Below are positions 43,806 to 51,130 of a stretch of 64,000 nt of DNA, one piece after another. The stretch's first letter is position 1, and each line of letters starts with the position of its first letter. The position numbers and the translations under genes were made by a program. Source of the DNA: Halomarina halobia. Lineage in GTDB: Archaea; Halobacteriota; Halobacteria; Halobacteriales; Haloarculaceae. The DNA is taken from assembly GCF_029338575.1 (NCBI RefSeq), contig NZ_CP119992.1:1426001-1490000 (forward strand). The letters are read 5' to 3'. The notes under the pieces were generated by a model. The model saw only the letters and a program-made list of their open reading frames with translations, made no database searches and was not told where the DNA came from.

Positions 43806-44725
43806 TGGCCCAGGACGGAGTCCTCCAGACGGGGTCGAGAGCGACGGGGGCGATCTCGAAGATACTCGCGGACACGTTCGGACTGGACGGGCAGATCGCC
43901 GACGCGATCGGCTCGGCGCTCGTCTTCGTCATCGCCTTCGTCGTCGTCTACGCCGTCAGTCGGGCGACGATCCTCCCCCTCGCGGGGCGCGTCCTCGACT
44001 CGCGGGAGGTGGACGCGCACGCGAAGAAGCCGCTGGTGCGCGTCGTCCACGTCCTCGTGACGTTCGTCGCGGTGGCGATCGCGTTCGGGTTCGCGGGCTA
44101 CGACGGCTTCCTCACCTCGCTCGCGACCGTGGCGGCCGCGGCGACGCTCGCGATCGGCCTGGCGATGCAGGACGTGCTCAAGAACCTGGTCGCGGGCGTG
44201 TTCATCTACACGGACAGGCCGTTCCGCATCGGCGACTGGATCGAGTGGGACGAGTACTCCGGCATCGTCGAGGACATCAGCCTGCGCGTGACGCGGGTGC
44301 GGACCTTCGACAATGAACTGCTGACGGTGCCGAACGCGGCGCTCACCGACGACGTGATCAAGAACCCCGTCGCGAAGGACAAACTCCGGCTGCAGTTCCT
44401 GTTCGGCATCGGCTACGACGACGACATCGAACGGGCGACCGACGTCATCGTCGAGGAGGCGACGAAGCACCCCGAGATCCTCGACACCCCCGCGCCCTCG
44501 GTGCGACTGACGGAACTGGCGGACTCCTACGTCGGTCTCCAGTCGCGCTTCTGGATCGCCGACCCCTCGCGCGCCGACTTCACGCGCGTCCGCGGGGAGT
44601 ACGTCACGAACGTGAAGCGGGCGTTCGACGAGGCGGGCATCAACATCCCCTTCCCGCAGGTGGACGTTCACGGCGGCATCGAACTCGCCAACGGCGCGAC
44701 GGTGGCCGAGACGGCCGACGACTGA
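43805..44725 (+). CDS. Small-conductance mechanosensitive channel (MscS family)
   Basis: A 306-residue channel that would release solutes on osmotic down-shock. Three helices precede the beta domain: about 35-55, 75-97 and the pore-lining helix LATVAAAATLAIGLAMQDVL. The MscS signature follows as KNLVAGVFIYTDRPFRIGDW, then VPNAALTDDVI. Length and order are typical. Cotranscribed with YhbY by overlapping start and stop. Confidence 0.95.
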   Translation: MAQDGVLQTGSRATGAISKILADTFGLDGQIADAIGSALVFVIAFVVVYAVSRATILPLAGRVLDSREVDAHAKKPLVRVVHVLVTFVAVAIAFGFAGYDGFLTSLATVAAAATLAIGLAMQDVLKNLVAGVFIYTDRPFRIGDWIEWDEYSGIVEDISLRVTRVRTFDNELLTVPNAALTDDVIKNPVAKDKLRLQFLFGIGYDDDIERATDVIVEEATKHPEILDTPAPSVRLTELADSYVGLQSRFWIADPSRADFTRVRGEYVTNVKRAFDEAGINIPFPQVDVHGGIELANGATVAETADD

Positions 44726-45240
44726 CCGCTGGGCCGTCCTCACTCCATCCCTCTCTCGCTCGACCGCCGCTCCGCCTCTCCCGCCCGACCTGTCGAGCGT
44801 TGGCACTACGAGCGAGTGAAACGAGCGAGCGGACGCGCTGAACCCCCGAGTGAAGCGAGGGGTGAGACGCGGTCTCAGTGGACGGTTTGCCGGCACGTCG
44901 AAGGTGTGCGCAGCGAACCGTCCTGGCGTGCAGGCGACGCCGCGGGCGGATTCGCGGGGCGTGGCGTCGCACAACCGCGAAGCGCCCCGCGACGGTTCTC
45001 ACGTCACGGGGGTCTCTGGTCCTGCTCTCGGTTATAAAAGTACGGACCGGGTGACCACCTGACCGACCCGAACACCACCGATAGCACCAGCGTGGCATCC
45101 GCGAGGAGCGCGGGGATCGGAGCGTTCCGCGAACACCGCGAACGGCCGGCGCTGCCGGCCGCGAGCGAGGCGCGAAGCGCCGAGCGAGCGGACCGACGGA
45201 ACCCCCGAAGGAGCGCAGCGACTGAGGGGGTGAGGAGGGT
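44726..45240. other. Long intergenic region with G+C-rich repeats and a TATA box
   Basis: No protein gene is convincing. The stretch is made of GAGCGAG/GCGAAGC-type words, including GCGAGCGAGGCGCGAAGC near 45161. GGTTATAAAAGTACGG at 45030-45045 is a strong plus-strand TATA box with no gene in range; an unannotated transcript from about 45065 is possible. The remainder looks like the low-complexity sequence that often surrounds haloarchaeal RNA genes. Confidence 0.45.
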
Positions 45241-45250
45241 TTTGATCCAG

Positions 45251-45312
45251 CTTTTACCAGGGAGCCGCGGCCGACCCGCTTCGCGGTCGGCCGCACGCGA
45301 CCGCAGTAAAAG
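45251..45312. repeat. Nested inverted-repeat element
   Basis: CTTTTAC (45251-45257) is the reverse complement of GTAAAAG (45306-45312). Inside it, GCGGCCGACC (45267-45276) pairs perfectly with GGTCGGCCGC (45285-45294). I recall very similar hairpins scattered through haloarchaeal intergenic regions, so this may be a dispersed non-coding element; it sits 33 bases beyond the 3' end of the SRP RNA. Confidence 0.6.
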
Positions 45313-45344
45313 GTAGCAGTTCAAAAGGTGGTTGTCGATGAATG

Positions 45345-45652
45345 GAACGGACGCCCGGGGTTGCCCGGCGTTCCGGTACGGGGAATCCCGCGCACCTCCT
45401 CCACCCCGCGACCCGTCGAGCGACAGGTGTCCGCGGGTCCGCTGCTCGCTTCCGCGCCTGGCGGGCTGTCCACGGTTAACCGCGACGAAGCGCCCCTGCA
45501 GGCGCTCCGCCGTGGACCGCTGCCCCCGACGGACGAGGCTTCTGCGTCGGCTTGCGGGGCCCGTACCGGTCTGACCGGACGCGCCCGGGGTTCGGTCCCC
45601 GCTGAAGACCGTAGTGCGGGTTGTGAGCAGGGCCTAACTGCCCGACCTAGTC
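45345..45652 (-). ncRNA. Signal recognition particle RNA (7S RNA)
   Basis: About 308 nt on the minus strand. Domain IV is diagnostic: read 5'-3', CGCCAGGCGCGGAAGCGAGC then AGCGG, giving the GGAA tetraloop and the asymmetric AGCAG loop bound by SRP54 (forward 45441-45464). The 5' Alu domain GGGCAGTTAGGCCCTGC with CTCACAACCC is present, and helix 5 is supported by CCGGTACGGG pairing with CCCGTACCGG. Ends are estimated: the 5' end from the promoter, the 3' end from the pairing and the T-rich CACCTTTTG that follows. SRP RNA guides membrane and secretory proteins to the translocon. Confidence 0.93.
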
Positions 45653-45672
45653 CGATCTGAACGTAGCCGGTT

Positions 45673-45683
45673 GCCGAATAAAC
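45673..45683 (-). promoter_or_regulatory. TATA box of the SRP RNA gene
   Basis: GCGTTTATTCG on the minus strand lies about 25-30 bases before the estimated 5' end of the SRP RNA, the expected archaeal spacing. Confidence 0.65.
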
Positions 45684-45772
45684 GCCTTTCGGTACGCCGG
45701 TTTCGTCGTTCGTCGGTACCCGGTGTGGCGGTGGTCGGTGTGTCGATCCGTCGATCCACAGCAGCCCGTCGA

Positions 45773-46186
45773 TCAGACCAGTCCGAGCGCGCGGGCGTAC
45801 CACAGCGCGCTGGCGGGGACGAGCGCCGCGACGGCGACGAGCAGGTGCCGGTGGTACTCGATCGTCGTCTCCCGCGTCAGCGAGAACACCAGTTCGGTTG
45901 GGACCGTGAGCGCCCACAGCAGACAGAGGAGGAGGACGAACAGACCGAAGACGAGCGCCGCGCCCGCCGCCAGCGCGGGGTCCGAGCGTCCCGCTCTGCC
46001 CGCGGCGAAGACGATGACGCAGACGAGGGCGAACAGACCGGCGAACTGCGGGTCGATGACGCCCCTGGCGTAGTACGTCCCGACGGCGGTCGCGCTGTCG
46101 ACGATGAGGTAGGGGAGAGCGAGGACGGCCACGACGGCGAGGCACGCGGCGGTGCCGACTGCGGGGGCGAGGCGGGTGTCGTCCAT
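45773..46186 (-). CDS. Hypothetical four-helix membrane protein
   Basis: A 137-residue protein with predicted helices at about 9-30, 46-64, 74-97 and 113-132. Haloarchaeal proteins of this type exist next to SRP RNA in my recollection, but I cannot name the family with confidence. Charged loops contain TRETTIEYHRH. Function unknown. Confidence 0.75.
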   Translation of the reverse strand: MDDTRLAPAVGTAACLAVVAVLALPYLIVDSATAVGTYYARGVIDPQFAGLFALVCVIVFAAGRAGRSDPALAAGAALVFGLFVLLLCLLWALTVPTELVFSLTRETTIEYHRHLLVAVAALVPASALWYARALGLV

Positions 46187-46315
46187 ACGGGAGGGCCGGC
46201 CGCGAGGGGCTTAATCGCCACGGCACGCAACACGTCCGACGGAGGCGAGACGCGGGAGATCCCGTTCGGCCACGAGTCCGCAAGGCACAGGTGGCTTCGC
46301 CCCGCGTACACGGGT

Positions 46316-46648
46316 ATGGGACTCGGAGGAACCGCATCGAAGCTCCAGAAGGTCGCCGCGATGGCAGAGGACGTCTACGAAAAGCTCAACGACCTGCGCC
46401 AGCAGCTGGTCGAGGTGCGCGAGACGGTCGAGCGCGTCGATAGAACCGCCGAGGACAACCGCGTGCTGCTCGAAGCCGTCGCGCGCGAGCAGGGGATCGA
46501 CGTGGACGCCGTGCTCGCCGAGGCGTCGATCGAGGAGGCCGAAGCAGCGGACGGCGCGAGCGCAGGTACGGATACGAGCACGAGCGCCGACGGCGGCGCG
46601 AACGACGGGCCGGGAGCCGACGACGCGGAGCCGACGCGCGACGCCTGA
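46316..46648 (+). CDS. DUF5798-like coiled-coil protein
   Basis: A 110-residue protein starting MGLGGTASKLQKVAAMAEDV. Residues about 18-55 form a coiled coil (EKLNDLRQQLVEVRETVERV), and the last 45 residues are an acidic Ala/Asp/Gly tail. The family is restricted to haloarchaea as far as I recall, function unknown. The start is an ATG; the divergent membrane protein begins 130 bases away. Confidence 0.85.
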   Translation: MGLGGTASKLQKVAAMAEDVYEKLNDLRQQLVEVRETVERVDRTAEDNRVLLEAVAREQGIDVDAVLAEASIEEAEAADGASAGTDTSTSADGGANDGPGADDAEPTRDA

Positions 46649-46654
46649 CTCGGT

Positions 46655-47065
46655 TCAGTCCATCAGCCGGCCGTGTTCGACCTTCATGCAGTGGTCCTGA
46701 ACGAACCGCCGGCCGGATTCCTCGACGCGCTCGCCCGCCTCGTCGTCGCGGATGCCGAGCTGCAGCCAGACGATGTCCACGTCGTCGCGCTCGAGCACCT
46801 GGTCTACGATCCCCGACACCTCCTCGCTCGGGCGGAACACGTCGACGACGTCGATCTCCTCCTCGACCTCGGTCAGCGAGTCGTACGGCTCGCGTCCGAA
46901 GATCTCGTCGGCGTAGGGGTTGACCGGGACGACCTCGTATCCGTGCTCGCGCAGGTACTCCGGGATCTCGTGGGCGTCCTTGCCGGGCGTCGCCGAGCAT
47001 CCGACCACGGCGATCGTCTCCTGTCCCAGGACATCCCTGAGTTCCGCGTCTGATTCGACGGGCAT
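46655..47065 (-). CDS. CoA-binding domain protein
   Basis: A 136-residue single Rossmann-like domain. I begin at 47065 (MPVESDAELRDVLG). IAVVGCSATPGKDAHEIPEY is the nucleotide-binding motif and VFRPSEEVSGIVDQVLERD follows the family. Similar small proteins bind coenzyme A; the physiological role is not established. Convergent with the DUF5798-like gene, 6 bases apart. Confidence 0.92.
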   Translation of the reverse strand: MPVESDAELRDVLGQETIAVVGCSATPGKDAHEIPEYLREHGYEVVPVNPYADEIFGREPYDSLTEVEEEIDVVDVFRPSEEVSGIVDQVLERDDVDIVWLQLGIRDDEAGERVEESGRRFVQDHCMKVEHGRLMD

Positions 47066-47200
47066 ACCCCAGACTACCCCCGCCGCGTGCAAAAGCGTGG
47101 CGTCGCTCGGGATCGTTCGAGACCGCTCGGGTTCTCGGATTCCCGGGGTTCCGGGTTCTCGGGACCGCTCGGGCCGCTCAGGTCGCTCCGGACGCGACGC

Positions 47201-48037
47201 TCACAGCGCGACCGCCCGCCCGACGACGAACGCCGCCGCCGCGAGGAACATCCCGTACTTGATGTGCGTCTGGCCCCCGGTCGGATCGGAGAAGCTCTCC
47301 GCCGCGGCCGCGAGCATGACGAGGTCCGCCGGGATCACGAGCGCGAGGTAGGCGAGCCCGAGCGTCCCGGTCAGGTAGGGGAGCGGGCTGGCGAGTACCG
47401 CGACGACCAGGCAGGCGGTCCCCAGCAGGAGCGCGCGGCGCTCGCCGACGGCGATGGGAAGCGTGTTGAGTCCCTCCTCGCGATCCCCGGCGAGGTCCTC
47501 CACGTCCTTGATCACCTCGCGGGTGAACGTCGAGAGCGCGGCGAGCGCGAAGAGCGCGACGACCGGCGCGAGGTCGCCCTCGACGGCCGCCCCGCCGAAG
47601 AGGAACGTGCTCCCCCCGAGGTAGGCGACGACGGCGTTGCCGACGCCCGGCAGTCCCTTGAAGAACTCCGTGTAGGCGACCAGCGCCAGCAGGTTGAACG
47701 CCGCGAGCGCGAGCGCGAGGAGCGGCAGGGTGAGCGCCAGTCCGACGGCGACGGCGAACAGGGCGACGCTGAACGCGAGCGCCGCTCGCTCCGCGACCGC
47801 GCCGCGGGGGATGGGCCGTCCCGGCGCGTTGATGCGGTCGATGTCCGCGTCGAAGTAGTCGTTGATGGCGTTGCCGGCCCCCACCGCGAGGACGGTCGCG
47901 ATCGCGGCGGCCGCCGCGGCGGCCGGACGGCCGGCGATGCCCTCCGCGACGTACGCGCCGATCAGGGTGAGCACGCCCGCGGCGATCGCGTTCACCGGAC
48001 GGGTGAGTTCGACCAGTCCGCGGAGCGTCTCGCGCAT
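47201..48037 (-). CDS. Digeranylgeranylglyceryl phosphate synthase (UbiA family)
   Basis: A 278-residue prenyltransferase that adds the second geranylgeranyl group to geranylgeranylglyceryl phosphate, a committed step of archaeal ether lipid synthesis. Both Asp-rich sites are present: NDYFDADIDRINAPGRP and VIKDVEDLAGDREEGLNTLP. About eight helices. I start at 48037 (MRETLRGLVELTRPVN). Start region and length fit the family. Confidence 0.95.
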   Translation of the reverse strand: MRETLRGLVELTRPVNAIAAGVLTLIGAYVAEGIAGRPAAAAAAAIATVLAVGAGNAINDYFDADIDRINAPGRPIPRGAVAERAALAFSVALFAVAVGLALTLPLLALALAAFNLLALVAYTEFFKGLPGVGNAVVAYLGGSTFLFGGAAVEGDLAPVVALFALAALSTFTREVIKDVEDLAGDREEGLNTLPIAVGERRALLLGTACLVVAVLASPLPYLTGTLGLAYLALVIPADLVMLAAAAESFSDPTGGQTHIKYGMFLAAAAFVVGRAVAL

Positions 48038-48231
48038 ACGTCTCGGTATCCCACGCGTGGGATAAAGCCCGCGAAACCGACGGATGGGGTTCTCCGGCGA
48101 CGCTCTGCAGAGCATCCGTGACAGTCACGAAATGATACGTGTTCGTCAGTCTCCGAGCTCCTCGAGGGCGGAATCGACGTTTTCGAGGGATAGACTTATG
48201 CCTGGATTCGCCATCGTACTGTCATCAATCA

Positions 48232-49452
48232 ATGGAGATAGCGAGACACGTTCCGGGCATGAAGCCGGGGGCGACGAAGCGCAACGTCGCGCTCGCCGTC
48301 GTGGCCGTCGTCCTGTTCCCGTTCACGTTGCTCATCGCGCTCGTCTACGTCCCGGTCGCTCTCGCGACGAACCGGCGAGGGCTCGCGGACGTCGTCGGTG
48401 ACACGCCGCTCGGTCGTCTGCCGGGGCTGTCGGAACCCGGATGGAAGACGGGAGCCGCATCGTTCGTCTACCTGTTCGTGCTCGTGGGCGTCGTCTTCGC
48501 GGTGGTCCCGGGCGACTCACCGCCGTCCGCAGCGGGACCGTCCGCGTCACAGGGCAGCAACGCTTCGGACGCCGACCCCACCGGTGCCGTACCGACTACA
48601 GAACCGTCGGAGACGACAGAGGCGCGATCCACGGCGGCACCGGACTCGGCGGCCGGCGGAGCACCGACGGAAACCCCGACCTCGGCCCCTGCGTCGGATT
48701 CTACGCCGGACGCGACGCCCACGCCGCGTTCGACGGCGACGCCGAGCCGACAGACGACGTCGACACCCGGCGATACGCCAGCCGCTCGCGGGCCGGGTGA
48801 TGGCTCCGAGTGGACCGTCACCGTCACGCGCGTCGTCGACGGCGATACGATGGAAGTCCGATTCCCGAACGGCGAGGTGGACACGATCCGACTCATCGGG
48901 GTCGACACGCCGGAGACGACGCTGAGCCGGGTCGACCCCGATGAGTTCGAGGGGATCCCCAACACGACAGCCGGGCGAGACTGGCTCTACGACTGGGGCC
49001 AGCGCGCGTCACGGTTCGCCGCGGACGAACTCGAGGGCGAACGCGTGCGAATCGCCGTCGATCCGCAGGCCGACCGCCGTGGATACTACAACCGACTGTT
49101 GGTCTACGTCTCCCTCGACGGCGCGAACTTCAATGCGCAGCTGCTCAGACGCGGCTACGCGCGGCTCTACGACAGTTCGTTCTCCGAGCGCGACCGGTTC
49201 GCCGACATCGAGGCGACCGCGCAGCGGAACGACGTCGGCGTGTGGGGGTTCGACGGCCCGCCGTCGACGCCCGAGCCGACACCAGAACCGAGCGACGACG
49301 CGGACCTCCCACCGAAGCCGTCCGACGGCGATTACGACTGTGACCACTTCGATACCCAGGACCAGGCCCAGCGGGTGCTCGATCGGGACCCGAGCGATCC
49401 GCACCGGCTCGACGGCGACGACGACGGCGTCGCGTGCGAGTCGCTCCCCTGA
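48232..49452 (+). CDS. Membrane-anchored thermonuclease-like protein with excalibur domain
   Basis: A 406-residue protein. An N-terminal membrane region (about 18-45 and 77-97) is followed by a Thr/Ser/Pro/Asp-rich linker of about 100 residues. The staphylococcal nuclease domain (about 197-335) carries [30 protein letters not shown] and [11 protein letters not shown], with catalytic Asp/Arg/Glu positions recognisable. The C-terminus has an excalibur calcium-binding motif ([28 protein letters not shown]). It probably acts at the cell surface on external nucleic acid. Start ATG 48232 follows an acceptable TATA-like GACTTATG at about 48193. Confidence 0.9.
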   Translation: MEIARHVPGMKPGATKRNVALAVVAVVLFPFTLLIALVYVPVALATNRRGLADVVGDTPLGRLPGLSEPGWKTGAASFVYLFVLVGVVFAVVPGDSPPSAAGPSASQGSNASDADPTGAVPTTEPSETTEARSTAAPDSAAGGAPTETPTSAPASDSTPDATPTPRSTATPSRQTTSTPGDTPAARGPGDGSEWTVTVTRVVDGDTMEVRFPNGEVDTIRLIGVDTPETTLSRVDPDEFEGIPNTTAGRDWLYDWGQRASRFAADELEGERVRIAVDPQADRRGYYNRLLVYVSLDGANFNAQLLRRGYARLYDSSFSERDRFADIEATAQRNDVGVWGFDGPPSTPEPTPEPSDDADLPPKPSDGDYDCDHFDTQDQAQRVLDRDPSDPHRLDGDDDGVACESLP

Positions 49453-49680
49453 ATTCACGCCTCGACATCCCCTTACTCCGGTCTCTGTGTCGGGGTCGCG
49501 TGGTCGGCTAGACCCACGTTACCCCGACGTCCGTCGATCCCGACTACCGGAACGACCGATCCGGTCAGGGTGCCTCCGACACTCGGCAGTTATCAGTGCT
49601 GACGTGCCCACCTCGAGTAGGTATCCGACCAGGGGTCGATTGGACAGAGTTAAATCGGCGACCCCACTGAATTGAACCGA

Positions 49681-49755
49681 GGGCGCTTAGCTCAGTCTGG
49701 ACAGAGTGCTTGGCTTCGGACCAAGTTGCCGCGGGTTCAAATCCTGCAGCGCCCG
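49681..49755 (+). tRNA. tRNA-Arg, anticodon TCG
   Basis: A complete cloverleaf. The acceptor GGGCGCT pairs with AGCGCCC, the anticodon arm is CTTGG-CTTCGGA-CCAAG with TCG at positions 34-36, and the T arm is GCGGG-TTCAAAT-CCTGC. No intron and no encoded CCA. It decodes CGA. Confidence 0.97.
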
Positions 49756-49830
49756 TTTCCGGCGAGCGAAGCGAGCCGTGAAAACGGCTCCGAGGGATTT
49801 GAATCGAGGAGCGAACGGACGTGAGCGACC

Positions 49831-49854
49831 GTGGTTCAAGCCCTGCAGCGCCCA
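49831..49854 (+). repeat. Duplicate of the tRNA-Arg 3' end
   Basis: GTGGTTCAAGCCCTGCAGCG followed by CCCA repeats the T arm and acceptor 3' half of the tRNA gene (49732-49755), with two mismatches in the middle and identical CCTGCAGCGCCC. It lies 100 bases downstream in the same orientation, as attachment-site duplications do. Confidence 0.75.
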
Positions 49855-49992
49855 TGATTTCTGCGACGAACGGACGTGAGGAGCGAGCCGACGCAGAGGG
49901 TTCGAATGAACCCGGGCACGTTCTGGGTTGGAAACGGCTGGTAGCGCGCGTTCACGTTTAACCTTACTTAGATAGGCGTCGATATTTAGCCG

Positions 49993-50304
49993 ATGAATAG
50001 TCTCGTCGACGTCCCGTTCCGGCGCTGGTGTGGGCGGAACGCCCTACCGCCGTTCCTCGAGGATGGGACCGAGGGAACGCTCGCTATCGCGCGTGACCTG
50101 TTCGAGAACCCAGATACAGTGACGCTCCCGGATGGCCGGAAGCTAGGGTATGCAGAAACGGGCGACCCAGACGGCGATCCGATTCCGGCCGTTCACGGTG
50201 TGCCCAGTGGGAGACTGGGGGCTGCCCTGTTCGACCGCATTGGTCGAGAACGGGGTGTTCGAATCGTCGCGCCCACCGTCGAAAAGCGTTACACTTTCAT
50301 ATGA
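49993..50304 (+). pseudogene. Truncated alpha/beta hydrolase gene
   Basis: The frame begins MNSLVDVPFRRW and contains VTLPDGRKLGYAETGDPDGD, then AVHGVPSGRLGAALFDRIGR and GVRIVAPT, the oxyanion and first-strand region of alpha/beta hydrolases. After about 95 codons the similarity stops and the frame ends; the nucleophile elbow and the remaining 180 or so residues are absent. A deletion fused its front to the spacer before the gene at 50357. Confidence 0.7.
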
Positions 50305-50356
50305 TACTGGCCAACAAGTGTCAAGGGATTACGACGTGGTGGAATGGAATCCGGCG

Positions 50357-50692
50357 ATGACCCCGGATACGGCGTTCGACCTGGTAGCGGACGCACACCG
50401 TCGGGTCGTCCTCTATCACCTGATCGACGGCGACGGAACGGCGACCCGGAGGGAACTCGTAGAGCGGATAGCTTCGTGGGAGGAGGCCCGCGATTCAGAC
50501 GACTCGCCGGAGGGGATCCGGCGGCGAGTCGCCATCAACCTGGCTCACGTCCACCTCCCGAAGCTGTCCGAGGCGGGTATCGTGGAGTACGACGCGCGGG
50601 GCGAAGACGTGGCGCTGGCGGACGGCGCGGCCGATCTCGCGCCGTTGCTGGAACTGGCCCGGCCGGCCGACGACTTCGTGACGATGGAGTAG
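50357..50692 (+). CDS. Winged-helix protein (DUF7344-like)
   Basis: A 111-residue predicted DNA-binding protein. TAFDLVADAHRRVVLYHLID and the following RRELVERIASW, RRRVAINLAHVHLPKLSEAG are the typical haloarchaeal DUF7344 winged helix with an acidic C-terminus. I take ATG 50357; in-frame GTG codons at 50339 and 50336 could give up to seven more residues. Probable one-component regulator of an unknown target. Confidence 0.8.
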   Translation: MTPDTAFDLVADAHRRVVLYHLIDGDGTATRRELVERIASWEEARDSDDSPEGIRRRVAINLAHVHLPKLSEAGIVEYDARGEDVALADGAADLAPLLELARPADDFVTME

Positions 50693-50808
50693 CGGCGGTC
50701 CCGAAGCACAGTGCGCTCAGGAGCCGGTAAGCACTTATCGCAGGGGAGGCGAGTTCCGATCGTCCGACGTCGTCCGGTCGTACGCCGCCGGCCGAGGTCG
50801 TTCCGACG

Positions 50809-51060
50809 ATGACTCACGACTCACCGCCACCCGCCCCGTTGTTCGGTCCCGTCGTCTGCCGGCGCGACGGCCACGACTGGACAGACGACCCGGACGCCGG
50901 GGACGGACGGGCGTGCGCTCGCTGTGGCGCGGCGATCGACGCCGAGGAGTGCGCCAGGGTCGGGATCTCCCTCCGGCTGCTCGCGCTCGCCGCCGCCGTC
51001 GGGGCGCTCGTCGGCGGGTTGCTCACGGCCGGGTTCCTGATGCACGGCGTGGCGCTCTGA
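50809..51060 (+). CDS. Small zinc-ribbon membrane protein
   Basis: An 83-residue protein. Residues about 15-45 have VCRRDGHDW and ACARCGAAI, a two-Cys-pair zinc knuckle, followed by one membrane helix (about 55-78). The start MTHDSPPPAPLF is the first ATG. It is convergent with the ABCE-like gene and 70 bases from its stop. Function unknown. Confidence 0.65.
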   Translation: MTHDSPPPAPLFGPVVCRRDGHDWTDDPDAGDGRACARCGAAIDAEECARVGISLRLLALAAAVGALVGGLLTAGFLMHGVAL

Positions 51061-51130
51061 CGCCCCGGCCTCCGAGGGGACGGTTTCGCCCGCCGTCCGG
51101 GTCGCCACCCCGACGCGATTCGTCACGGCG

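Noticed and set aside
41987..44725. A 912-codon plus-strand frame ending with the MscS channel
   Set aside because: It runs antisense through the second glycosyltransferase and over rnp4 in a wrong frame. The channel begins at 43805.
44726..45240. RNase P RNA next to rnp4 or the SRP RNA
   Set aside because: I looked for the conserved GAGGAAAGTC-like core and did not find it on either strand.
49860..49960. A second tRNA-like segment containing GGGTTCGAATGAACCC
   Set aside because: It is only a short hairpin; the arms of a cloverleaf do not form around it.
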